In this document: in pieces, positions 1 through 7,968 of the stretch
Layout of the letters: every line of letters starts with the position of its first letter
Position numbering within the stretch: position 1 is the stretch's first letter
Source of the DNA: Liolophura sinensis
Lineage: Eukaryota > Mollusca > Polyplacophora > Chitonida > Chitonidae
Direction: 5' to 3'
DNA: 11,588 nt
Assembly: GCF_032854445.1 (NCBI RefSeq)
Contig: NC_088297.1
Coordinates: 2,401,403-2,412,990, forward strand
Notes under the pieces: model-generated
Told to the model about the DNA's origin: nothing
The model's input: only the letters and a program-made list of their open reading frames with translations
The model's database searches: none
Position numbers and translations under genes: made by a program

Positions 1-639
1 GGATTAACTATTTGCGCATTATTCCTTTGGAATGCCATTTATAGTTCACGTGTGGGTTGCGGGTGTCAGATTTGACGCTTAGGTTGTTACATTTGACTGA
101 AGCGTGGGAGAGTAAAACAGATGACGGCGTAACCTAACGACCTTATTTTTAGAAGAGTGTAACTAAGCCAGTACAGTCATGGAACGATACCAATAAGTAT
201 AAACGCTGTATTATGCAGATAGTGCATGCTGAAGAAGGTCTGCGGGAAGTCAGGAATTGTCAGCTCGAGGGAAATGATGTTTAACCAGTCCGGTGACACA
301 TCTTGATATCCCATGTCTCATCATACATTTTATGTTTTATTATATCGTGCAAAATATGTGCGTCTTTATTGGTACTATAAATCGCATGATGTGCACACCG
401 TTAGCGTGGCTAGCCATTGTTCGGGTAATTACTAAACAAAGAAGCTAACGTCAAAAGATCCCACTAAACAGGGTAACTGCAGTGAAACAATCGCACGTAG
501 TCGTTGAACGCTGTCGTTGACTGTTGCCTCGTATACGTGGGTTATTTTTTCGTGACCGCATGGCTGCTTTGTTTTAGTGTAATACCCTTGTACATCATAT
601 TTCGATTCTAATGTCCCATTATCTCATTGCTTATTTAAG
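1..639. other. Presumed intron or intergenic sequence upstream of first visible exon
   Basis: I see no convincing coding block, repeat or RNA gene here. In particular there is no GxGKT-type P-loop, which should lie just upstream in a TRANK1-like gene, so that exon is probably to the left of the window. The right end (about 621-639) is pyrimidine-rich and ends in AAG, so it can serve as the acceptor for the exon starting near 640. Confidence 0.5.
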
Positions 640-2021
640 GTTGCGGCTCTTCTTTGAAGCCAACGGCTAACTACAGAGTCGATATGAAGAATAGTGCTTC
701 TAGCAGCGGACTCGCCAAACAAGCGTCACATCATGAAACTCTAGGTCATCTTCAGCAGCTCTTTGTCACAAAGAATGGAATATTGCTCTCAGAAGTCCAC
801 AAGAAGTTCAATGAACTGAGGAACGGTTGTGATCTAAACAGTCTTTATAGCAGACCAGACAGTCTTCTGTCGAATAAACTGCAGGATATACCCAGTCGCA
901 AGTACCCACTCTTTGTAACGTCAGGCAAACTCCTTTTGATGTTAGATGCCTCTTTGCCTGGGGAGACCTTCTTTGAGAGATCAGAGAATGGTACCTCAGC
1001 GGCAGACGACGTGTGTCTCTCCGGTGCTGAGAGCTCATCACCATGTCTTTTGGAAGCCCGTCCTTCTGGTAACGCAACGTCTTTGGGCAAAATCAGTAAG
1101 CGACTTGTTACTTACGATGTGTTTGTAGTAGAACTTTGGCCGAAGATCAGGGCAAAGTCAAAATTCCAACCATCTTTGGTATGGACAGAAATCTTCACGT
1201 TTATCAAGGGATCATTCCAGTCCCTTCTCAGCCAGAAAGGTTATTTAACATCAGCACAATACCAAGAAGTAGGCAGAAAATGTGCCCCAAACTTTACAGG
1301 TAATCGAGGTGACATTTACAAAATATTTACAAATTACGAGACAGAAAGGAAGCGAAACGGATTGTTCGACGAGTGCGATCTCATACTTAACCTTCACAGG
1401 AGGCTAGATAAGAATGTGCTTGGTTGGAAAGTCGATGAGATGTACGTTGATGAAACGCAGGATTTCACTCAAGCAGAACTGAGCCTTCTTATTAGGCTTT
1501 GTGATAGTCCTAACAATATGTTTCTGTCAGGTGACACAGCCCAGGCCATCATGCGAGGGATATCCTTCCGCTTCGCTGACCTCAAATCACTTTTCTACCA
1601 CACCCACGACGCCTTACCTTCAAGTCGCGTGACAATTCCGAAACAAGTGTTCCAGTTGACAGACAACTATCGCTCCCACCAAGGAATCCTTTCTCTCGCT
1701 AGCAGCATTGTTGATCTCATGGTCGACTTCTTCCCTGAATCAGTTGATCTTTTGGACAGAGACCAGGGTGTGTTTCCTGGTCCTTCACCGATTCTTCTGG
1801 AATTTTGCAGCTCCAAAGATCTGGCGGTTTTACTAAAGGATAACCAGCGGTTGACATCAGCCATAGAGTTTGGAGCACACCAAGCAATCGTGGTTGTCAA
1901 TGAAGCAGCACGTTCGAGCATTCCAGAAGAGCTGCGGGCTGGCTTGGTTCTGACCATTGAAGAGTCCAAGGGTCTGGAATTTGACGACATTCTCCTCTAC
2001 AACTTTTTCAAAGATTCTGAC
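640..2021 (+). CDS. TRANK1: TRANK1-like exon 1 of window: helicase motifs II-V
   Basis: The reading frame is open from 639 to 2282, but coding similarity stops at KDSD (2019-2021), where a good donor, GAC|GTGAGT, follows. The 87 codons after it are low-complexity read-through. The left edge is uncertain: TAAG ending at 639 is my first choice, with AG at 658-659 and CAG at 671-673 as alternatives that also keep the frame. TTG at 654 is not a credible start. Key sites are DETQD at 1449-1463, SGDTAQAI at 1527-1550, DNYRSH at 1662-1679 and LTIEESKGLEFDD at 1950-1988. Residues in all these motifs look intact. About 1.38 kb is long for an exon, in line with a large central helicase exon. Confidence 0.85.
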
Positions 2022-5000
2022 GTGAGTACTGGTCTATATAATTGTTCTACATCTCTGCAGAATATCTGTGTCAGAAACTGTTTTACCATGACTAAACTCT
2101 TTTGGGGACCTCATGGAAGCATGTTATTGTGTAGAAACGCGACAACCCTTTGCAAATCACAATGCCATTTTCAAGATCTGACGAACGTAGGTTTTGTGCT
2201 TAAAGCCAGCATGTTGAATGCAATGCCTAATTTGCCTGCGGAATTTTCGGATACTCGACAGTGCACTTCTTCTAGTCTTTAAAAAATGCCAATTATGAAA
2301 TCAACCAGATCAACGGTTGCAGAGAAACCTATAAGATAGACAGACACTGGTTCCTATATTCATCATTAAATGGACACTTATACCGTAACATGCCACGAGC
2401 TGGCATAGCTCTGACCAGTGAAGAGGCCAAGGGTCTGGAATTTGGCGACATTCTCCTCTTCAAGCTTTCTAAAGATTCTGACATGAGTACTGTTCTGACT
2501 AATTGTTTTACGTCTATGGAGAATATATCTGATCAGATCAACGGTTGCAAAGAAAACTATGATGGACAGACAGACACTGGTTCCTACAGTCACAGCTATG
2601 TGGACACTTATATCGTACCACCTGACACGCCGTACATGTTTGCATGACGTACATCACGTCATGACAATAAAGTGCAATATCATTTTATCAAGAGCAATCG
2701 ACATATTGAAGTAGAAATATAATTTCTTCTTTGCCTACTTTCTTTTAATACCAGGCTAACGATGAATGGAGAATTGTCACATCGTATTTGCACCGATTGG
2801 CGACTGCTAGAGACGAACCCCAGGCCGCTGGGCCCAGTACACCTGCACCGGTAGAGATCGATCAAGGTATCGTTTTAAAGAATGGTATTTTTTCATATTT
2901 ATTTCCAACCCTGTTTTCACAGTTCGATCAAATAGAACAATATGTAGAGTTTAACATAACGCTTTGCTGACGAAATAGAAATAAATTATAATTGTTCTAT
3001 TTTCATACGACTATCTAATCGCGGTAAGACGAATGTAATATAGGAGGGTCATGTTTTACAGTATATGTCAAATGGTGAAATTTTACTATAATCCACGGTA
3101 GTCTGTAGATACCAGATCTTTTTCATTCGTCCCATGTTAGATTCCATGCTTTAGATCTGCATGCTTGTATTTACTAACCTGTAACACGGAAACAAACATA
3201 GCTTTTCCATGCTTTAGGTCTGCATGCTTTCATTCACTGACCATTTAATTTCGGAAACAGTCATAGCTTTTCTTTAATCCATGAGTAATTATTACGCTAT
3301 ACCAATTGATTAAACTGCCAAAAGAAACTTTACAAAGAGCTCAAATCAATTACTTTTGCCCATTCCAAAAACAGGATGACTGAAGCTTAATATATCGAAA
3401 AGACCGATGACTTCAGATATTGAAAGTCTTGAGTAAGAACGGACAAAGCAGCCTTCAAATCATTTCACAAGTAAACAAACAGAGCAGGGGTAAAAAAAAT
3501 AGCCATTACATCTTGGTTAACAATGGGCAGAGTATACAAAAAGTTGATTATTTTTTAAAATCAGTCAATATCAAAACCATCAATATCGCGTGTGGCCACG
3601 CCTTGCTTCAATAAATGGGAAAACTCTCCGACGCAGAGAAAAAGACAGTTGTCTTATGAGATGACGTAGCATTCGTTGCCATTTATCTTTGAGAGCGAAC
3701 GTCAGTTCTGGTCTGTTGGCTGCAAGGTGTGGCCGCTATCTTAATCGAAGACCAATGATATCCTAAAGGTGTTCTATGGGGGGCATATCTGGGGAACGTG
3801 CAGGCCACGGCAAGACTTTGACGTCGTTGGCGTCCAGGAAGTTCTGCACAGCTCGAGCTGTATGGGGTCTGGCGTTGGCATACTGGACACCACGGGGCTG
3901 CTGTTGAAGGCATGGCAGGACAACAGGACGTAAAATTTCTTCCACGTAACGTTGAGCCGTTAGGTTCCAGTAGATAATGACCAGTGGTGTCCGTTCCTCT
4001 CCACAAATCCCACCCCACACTATCACACTGCCGCCACCAGGTACCACCTCCTAAATGCATGATGCAGCCGTTCGTTCGCCTCTTCGACGGTAAACTCCTT
4101 GTCTGTCATCGACTCGAAACAGACCGAAGCGGCTTTCATCCGTGAAAACATCATGTTGCCAATGACGTCGCTGCCAACGGCGTACAAATCGAGCCATCGC
4201 AGTCTCTGGCAACAATGTTCGGCTGTCAAGAACTGCCCACTGAATGGTCGATAGGCCCTAATTCCATGAGCCATGAGTCTCCTGGACACGGTCTACTGAC
4301 TGACCCAGTGACCTAAGGCGCTGACTGACGATGACGGCACTGTTAAGAAGCGGTTCCTCAGGTGTAAGGTGCGCAGCTACCCGTCTTCTCTGGGCGTAGC
4401 GTTCGCTTCGGGACCGGTAGATCCAGGATCAATCCTTGATCGAGTCACACCTAAGACTGTAAAAGAGGAAGTTGTAACTTCCTCGCCTGGCGTTCAGCAT
4501 GAAGGGGATAGTGCAACGACTGGTTGACCCATATCAGTACAATGGCTCGGGCGGGGCGGCTTACTTGCCTTCGGTAAGTCGTCTCAGTGAAGCAGCACTA
4601 AATAAAAGAGCGGTGGAAATCCGTCCTGCAACAAGGAGGCACATTACACGTGCATGCACCCTAAGGATTCCTTCGTCGTCATATGACTGAAAAACTGTTG
4701 AGTACGACTTTAAACCCCAAGCACTCACTCACTCACTCTCTGGGTGTAGTTACACTAGGCCTGCCTGTTCTTGGCCGCTCCGATGTCTGCTTTGTCTGTC
4801 TGTAACTTTGCATCAAGTCTAACACAGTTACACGAGAGCAGTCAAAGGCCCTTGCAATGTGGGCTTGGGTGTTTCCCATGGATACCACACCCAGGGCCTT
4901 TGCGTTGTTGTGAAGTCAATCGAGGCATTACTTTGGTGGTTTTTAGTCAGTGTGGAAATCCAGCCCACCGTGTATAACGTTTTTATACACTTATTACATG

Positions 5001-6022
5001 TGAAATTGCGGCCATATATGGGTTACGTGATTTTTCAACTTTCTTCGTTGTCTCAAAACAAATTCGTGTGGGTGTATATGACGCTTGTCGCACATTCCTA
5101 CAATAATTTGGTATTAATTTCCTAAAAAGTCTGGTTAAAGTTAACTCACGGAGTTGTAAAGTTTCTTTTGGCCGTAAGTTTATTTGAATAAAATATTAGT
5201 ACATAACAATTAACACGAGCATTACTAGTGCATGCAAAACCAAAAATCGACAAGCAGCATTCAAATCAATATACTAAATAATAATAATAATAATAATAAT
5301 AATATGTTTTTACCGCTGGTTTTCAGAAGCAATACAGACGTCAGCTTGCCGACCACTGGCATTTAACCCTATGAAGCACAGGGTTCTGTGCTCGGAGTTC
5401 AAGCGGCTGTACACAGCGATAACCCGGGCCCGTGTCAATCTGTGGATTTACGATGAAGACGAGAAAAGTCGTGCCTCGGTTTTCGATTACTTCAAAGCGA
5501 GAGGCTTGGTGCGAACGATTACTTCAGCCGAAGGTATACTCCTCAAATTTCAAATTCAGCTATGTATACATGGAATGTGCAAGTTACATTTGTTTTTAGA
5601 AAGAAAAGGTTGAAATGGCCCTTTTTTATGCCAAAAAAACCCCAATTTTTCACCTAACCAACATTTGTAATTACTCACAAAAAATATTTTCAGATTCTGA
5701 ACAAGAAACATTCGCACAAATGTCCAGTTCGGCCGACTGGACCTGGAGAGGCGACCAGTTCATGGAGCGCCATTCATATGACATGGCCATCAAATGTTAT
5801 CAGAAAGCTGGGGATCGAGCTCAAGAACACGTGGCTATGGCACACGCAGCGTCCCGCCGGGCCCGTGGACTACAGGCCAACCCTTCCAAGATGAGAGAAG
5901 AATTCCTCACGGCTGCAAAGTTGTACTTGGTGAACTGCGGAATGGTTGTTGAGGCGGCGGAGTGTCTTGTGGATGCCCACGAGACATTGTTAGCGGCACG
6001 TCTGTACGGGAAAGCTGGGCGG
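640..6022 (+). CDS. TRANK1: TRANK1-like UvrD/SF1 helicase-domain protein, internal part of gene, 4 exons
   Basis: The spliced model is 640-2021, 2755-2866, 5327-5533 and 5694-6022. Junction phases agree at each step (0, 1, 1), leaving 676 codons without a stop. Motifs in order: DETQD (about residue 270, Walker B/motif II), GDTAQ (297, motif III), NYRSH (342, motif IV), KGLEF (443, motif V) and TAITRAR (527, motif VI with its arginine finger). TPR-like helices follow from about residue 580. The blocks FVTKN, LFVTS, LLDASLP, DFTQAEL, FRFADL and LTRAR-type ends resemble vertebrate TRANK1 in content and order, as I recall that family. TRANK1 is a very large, little-characterised protein with ankyrin, UvrD-like helicase and TPR regions; helicase activity is inferred only. 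The P-loop (motif I) is not in the window, and neither is the several-hundred-residue C-terminus. No initiator ATG is called because the gene is open at both ends. A truncated paralogue is possible. Confidence 0.85.
1935..2630 (+). repeat. Imperfect tandem duplication, unit about 461 bp, second copy shortened
   Basis: Bases from about 1935 to 2069 match 2396-2530 at a constant offset of 461. They share CTGACC, AAGGGTCTGGAATTTG, GACATTCTCCTCT and AAAGATTCTGAC. Bases 2303-2395 then match about 2531-2626 at an offset of 228-230, sharing GATCAACGGTTGC, CAGACACTGGTTCCTA and TGGACACTTA. Copy 1 therefore holds about 231-233 bp (about 2070-2302) that copy 2 lacks. The unit straddles the exon 1/intron border. 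Confidence 0.85.
2022..2754. other. Intron holding a partial tandem duplication of the exon 1 end
   Basis: This intron runs from GTGAGT at 2022 to the CCAG at 2751-2754. It contains the downstream part of the first duplicated unit (to about 2395), the second unit (about 2396-2630), and a short unique tail ending in a strong polypyrimidine tract. Confidence 0.75.
2396..2482 (+). pseudogene. Duplicated motif V exon end, splice donor destroyed
   Basis: This stretch reads RAGIALTSEEAKGLEFGDILL…SKDSD, a copy of exon 1 residues RAGLVLTIEESKGLEFDDILL…FKDSD. It carries several replacements, including LEFDD to LEFGD, and no upstream acceptor of its own is evident. The original donor GAC|GTGAGT has become GAC|ATGAGT (G to A at 2483). 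The frame stays open to 2647 only by chance reading of duplicated intron. It is unlikely to be part of the mRNA, and I regard it as an exon relic. Confidence 0.75.
2755..2866 (+). CDS. TRANK1: TRANK1-like exon 2 of window (linker after motif V)
   Basis: The acceptor is a strong pyrimidine run ending in CCAG at 2751-2754. The donor is CAAG|GTATCG, with the exon ending at 2866 in phase 1. The 37 codons start ANDEWRIVTSYL, which matches the position of the short EWKIISS-like stretch that follows motif V in TRANK1, and continue into a Pro/Ala-rich linker. Phase 0 on the left agrees with the exon 1 donor at 2021. Confidence 0.8.
2867..3579. other. Left part of intron 2, mostly unique AT-rich sequence
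   Basis: Apart from the 63-bp tandem repeat, I see no gene or RNA. The left terminal inverted repeat of the Tc1-type relic would be expected somewhere in 3400-3579, but I cannot pair it with a right end. Confidence 0.5.
3142..3269. repeat. Two-copy 63-bp tandem repeat
   Basis: Copy 1 (3142-3204) and copy 2 (3205-3269) both begin TTCCATGCTTTAG, continue with TCTGCATGCTT, and end with GGAAACA…CATAGCTT. The middle portions have diverged. It lies wholly within the intron between exons 2 and 3. Confidence 0.8.
3580..4410 (-). pseudogene. Decayed Tc1/mariner-type transposase (DDE)
   Basis: The minus strand carries almost the whole Tc1-family transposase in order: ATPRED and LRTLHLRNRFLTV (DNA-binding side, near 4400-4330), TVSRRLMAHGIRAYRPFSG, TDESRFGLF (first catalytic Asp, codon 4138-4140), GGGSVIVWGGI, NLTAQRYVEEIL, QYANARPHTAR, LPWPARSPD, PPIEHL (catalytic Glu, 3772-3774), and a C-terminal GHTRY then TGA at 3580-3582. 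It is dead. The second catalytic Asp is Ala (GCC, complement of 3877-3879). In-frame stops fall at 4377, 4293, 4051, 3763 and 3736, and there is a frameshift near 4141. About the first 50-60 residues are missing and sequence of another repeat starts there. No terminal inverted repeats were found. Confidence 0.9.
4411..4739 (+). repeat. SINE-like element with (CACT)n tail
   Basis: It starts near GACCGGTAGATCCAGG and includes the perfect hairpin GAGGAAGTT/AACTTCCTC (4465-4484), the block CCTGGCGTTCAGCAT, a GTGAAGCAGCACTA block, and a 3' domain TATGACTGAAAAACTGTTGAG, ending in (CACT)n at 4721-4738. I recall elements with this order as very common in abalone and other mollusc genomes, but I cannot give a family name. 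There is no coding capacity; the short open frame inside it is incidental. It joins the Tc1 relic directly at its left edge. Confidence 0.65.
4465..4484. other. Perfect 9-bp inverted repeat inside the SINE-like element
   Basis: GAGGAAGTT, a GT spacer, then AACTTCCTC. This is likely a structural part of the repeat's RNA and not a terminator or regulatory site of the host gene. Confidence 0.7.
4740..5276. other. Intron sequence with two hairpin-forming inverted repeats
   Basis: There is no coding similarity here. CAAAGGCCCT (4843-4852) pairs with AGGGCCTTTG (4893-4902), and inside it TGGGTGT (4866-4872) pairs with ACACCCA (4887-4893). A second hairpin is GTGTATAA (4970-4977) with TTATACAC (4983-4990). 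These may be remains of another mobile element, but no terminal repeats or target duplication are visible. Confidence 0.5.
5277..5304. repeat. (AAT)n microsatellite
   Basis: About nine uninterrupted AAT units, ending roughly 22 bases before the exon 3 acceptor at 5325-5326. Length changes here would move the branch-point region of that intron. Confidence 0.9.
5327..5533 (+). CDS. TRANK1: TRANK1-like exon 3 of window: helicase motif VI
   Basis: The acceptor TTTTCAG ends at 5326 and the donor GAAG|GTATAC follows 5533; both borders are phase 1. The exon encodes a short linker, then LYTAITRARVNLWIYDED (5407-5460), the motif VI block of UvrD-type SF1 helicases, whose arginines contact the gamma phosphate of ATP. 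The phase-1 join to exon 2 creates a Glu codon and the phase-1 join to exon 4 an Asp codon. The 2.46-kb intron before it has been enlarged by transposon insertions. Confidence 0.88.
5694..6022 (+). CDS. TRANK1: TRANK1-like exon 4 of window: start of TPR-like region
   Basis: The acceptor ATTTTCAG ends at 5693 and enters in phase 1. The 109 full codons contain GDQFMERHSYDMAIKCYQKA, a typical TPR-like helix pair, followed by further Ala/Leu-rich helices (MREEFLTAAKLYL, ECLVDAHETLLAARLYGKAGR). This parallels the helical-repeat region after the helicase core in TRANK1. I place the donor at GCGG|GTAATC (exon end 6022, phase 0) because similarity stops there. If it were not used, translation would continue for 18 codons to a stop at 6077-6079. 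I cannot find the next family exon before the Ig-domain gene begins. Confidence 0.82.
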
Positions 6023-6092
6023 GTAATCAAATCAATTCGCATGCAATGCTTATGTTGTCTAGCCCTGTGTAACCAATGAACCCTGTTACACT

Positions 6093-6377
6093 TCAAATCA
6101 CCTCGGGGCCTCCGTTGCTCTGTCGGTTGGCGCGCTAGCGCGGCGTAATGACCATTCTCACCAATGCGGTCGCTGTGAGTTCAAGTCCAGCTCATGCTGG
6201 CTTCATCTCCGGCCATACGTGGGAAGGTCTGTCAGTAACCTGCCGATGGTCGTGGGTTTTCCCCGGGCTCTGATCGGTTTCAACCCATCATAATGCCGGC
6301 CGCCGTCGTATGAGTGAAATATTTTTGAGTACGGCGTAAACCACCAATCATATCAATAAATAAAATCAAATCACCTC
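6093..6377 (+). repeat. tRNA-derived SINE with perfect 12-bp target site duplication
   Basis: The body is 6105-6365, flanked by TCAAATCACCTC at 6093-6104 and again at 6366-6377. The head has an A-box-like GCTCTGTCGGTTGG (6117-6130) and a B-box-like GAGTTCAAGTCC (6177-6188), the two parts of an RNA polymerase III internal promoter. The 3' part has GCCGGCCGCCGTCGTATGAG, TTGAGTACGGCGTAAA and an A/T-rich AATAAATAAAATC tail. The perfect duplication suggests a fairly young insertion. It begins 82 bases after the exon 4 donor. The tail supplies AATAAA at 6355-6360 and 6359-6364. Confidence 0.85.
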
Positions 6378-6385
6378 CTTTGAGG

Positions 6386-6577
6386 TATATTTATTTATTT
6401 AAGAATATTTCACATATACCGCGCCGCACAGCATTATGTTGGGGAGAAACCCCGGGGGAAACACACGACAATCGAGAGGAAGCCGACAATTGCTGGAACT
6501 CACAGCGATCAGATTGGTGAAAGGTGATTGTACATTTGCTCCGCTAGGAAACTAACCACTAGGCCTTAGAGGCCCAT
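6386..6577 (-). repeat. Related SINE in opposite orientation
   Basis: On the minus strand: an A-box-like GGCCTAGTGGTTAG (complement of 6552-6565), CACCAAT, a B-box-like GTGAGTTCCAGC (complement of 6492-6503), then GTGTGTTTCCCCCGGGG, CATAATGCTG, TGTGAAATATTCTTAAATAAA. This follows the same order as the SINE at 6105-6365 but lacks roughly 40 bases in the middle. Its tail faces that element's tail about 10 bases away. I could not settle a clean target duplication. Confidence 0.75.
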
Positions 6578-7152
6578 TTGATACTATACACCCAGTTCTG
6601 CCGACATATCCTCACAAAAATTCCTACCTGCTCAACAAAGGTTTATATTTATTGCTAAATTATCCTCCTTTAGGGCATTTACAATAATCACTTTTGTTAG
6701 CTCTGGGCCTGGTGAATATCACCTGAGAAGGTGTCGGTGTTCGGTGATTTTTCGTTAAACTTGGTTTGGTGAATGTATACAAGATGTGAGGTTAATGTTT
6801 TAGGTTACCGTAATTATAGTTTGTTATGTTCAATACGTCCGTAAACTATAGAATGTAGCTATATGGTGTATCAGTATATGTTATATTAACGCACCACGAA
6901 TGTCGCAAAAAGAGCACAAAAATATGACAATATGACAAAAAATGAGACTTGACGAAAATGGCACTTTGCTGCCTCGTTCGGTTTGTTCAAACCAAGGCAT
7001 CCTTTCACTGTGAAAACCTAGGGCAAATTTACTAACTCAGCTCATCATTCCTTAAGATGTTCAAATAAGGCATGTACGTATGTACGTACTCTTGAAAGTT
7101 CACACCGTACTTAACAATTTAAGTACAACGAAGAGTCATTAGGTGTATGTCC
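6578..7152. other. Unique AT-rich sequence, no gene seen
   Basis: There is no coding block, no continuation of the TRANK1-like TPR region, and no RNA gene. A short GTACGTATGTACGTAC repeat sits at 7074-7089. Confidence 0.5.
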
Positions 7153-7375
7153 GTAGCCTCCGTGAGCGAGGTGGTTAGCATGTCACCGCGTCGCAATGAC
7201 CCGCGAGCCTCTCACCAATGCGGTAGTTCTGAATTCAAGTCAAGTTTATGCTGGCTTCTTCTCCGGCCGAACGTGAGAAGATATTATTAACCCATTCCTG
7301 CGCTCTAATCAGTCTGATGTCATAAGCACATCAGTAGTAAGCTCGTATGGTTTGGGTGAAAACCTGTTGATAACC
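7153..7375 (+). repeat. Degenerate tRNA-derived SINE
   Basis: It opens GTAGCCTCCGTGAGCGAGG with a good A-box (TGAGCGAGGTGGTTAGC, 7163-7179), then CTCACCAATGCGGT exactly as in the 6105-6365 element. A weakened B-box (GAATTCAAGTC, 7231-7241) and ATGCTGGCTTC follow. The 3' half is only loosely recognisable (GCTCGTATGG, GTGAAAACCTGTTGA). This is older than the 6105 copy, and no tail or target duplication was found. Confidence 0.65.
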
Positions 7376-7968
7376 TTGACTTTTTCTGATCAATGGGCTC
7401 TGTGCAAGGCCTCATGGGTGCAAATGTGTAATGGGTAACACTCGTTGGTAACACATATCCAACAAATTGAGCTTACAGATTAGAAATGACGTAGATTTTT
7501 GGTACACGTACGAAGCTTGCCTGCGCTGTACACGGTAAAGCTGACGAGGCCAAAAATCGTTACGTTTAAAAAATTACACCTAATTTGTGAATGACATCTA
7601 ACTGAGCTGGAGTAAATCTTTGTATTTATGTGTTTTTATTTCAACTTTTCTTTTTCTACTGATCTACAGATTTACATCACTTACGTACGTATTACTGTTA
7701 CTATTGTATTTGATGTTTTCTTTCAAGTAAAAACATTTTGTGAGGTGAGCGGACCTAAACGGTGGTTACATGGTTAGTATTTCTCAGCACAGCATCCACA
7801 CACTCACATACATTGAACTGTGTATGTTCAAAAGTCTAACAACCAATTCAAATACAAGTGTGTTTATGCATACCTCTGGCTTGTCCGATTGAAGAAAGTT
7901 GTCATATTTTGTAACTTTCCTTTAAAGATGATACAATTAACCTTATGTTTAAACAGTACTGTGTTCAG
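7376..7968. other. Presumed intron or 5' flank of the Ig-domain gene
   Basis: No clear signal-peptide exon is seen. The right end is a moderate pyrimidine tract ending in GTTCAG (7963-7968), the acceptor of the first visible Ig exon. I see nothing else to annotate. Confidence 0.45.

Noticed and set aside
808-1090. Minus-strand open frames opposite exon 1
   Set aside because: They are shadows of the coding exon, with no recognisable domain or splice logic.
654-2282. A single 542-codon open frame taken as a whole gene
   Set aside because: It would start at TTG, and family similarity ends at 2021, where a good GTGAGT donor lies. The last 87 codons are read-through of intron. It is one exon of a larger gene.
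2390-2647. An 85-codon open frame as a separate small gene
   Set aside because: Its first 29 codons copy the end of exon 1 and the rest is duplicated intron. It is a duplication relic.
3683-4060. A 125-codon minus-strand open frame
   Set aside because: It is out of frame with the Tc1 transposase, whose conserved blocks are read in the neighbouring frame.
4499-5125. Three short plus-strand open frames
   Set aside because: They lie in the SINE-like element and in intron, with no domain or coding character.
5821-6096. A 91-codon minus-strand open frame
   Set aside because: It is antisense to exon 4, which has clear TPR-like coding on the plus strand.
6117-6190. A real tRNA gene
   Set aside because: Only A- and B-box-like segments are present, without a cloverleaf or anticodon stem. 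They belong to the SINE head.
7628-7777. A possible short exon or signal peptide starting at ATG 7628
   Set aside because: About 49 codons are open and two donor-like sites exist, but the peptide is not a convincing signal sequence and no phase-1 donor fits the next Ig exon clearly.
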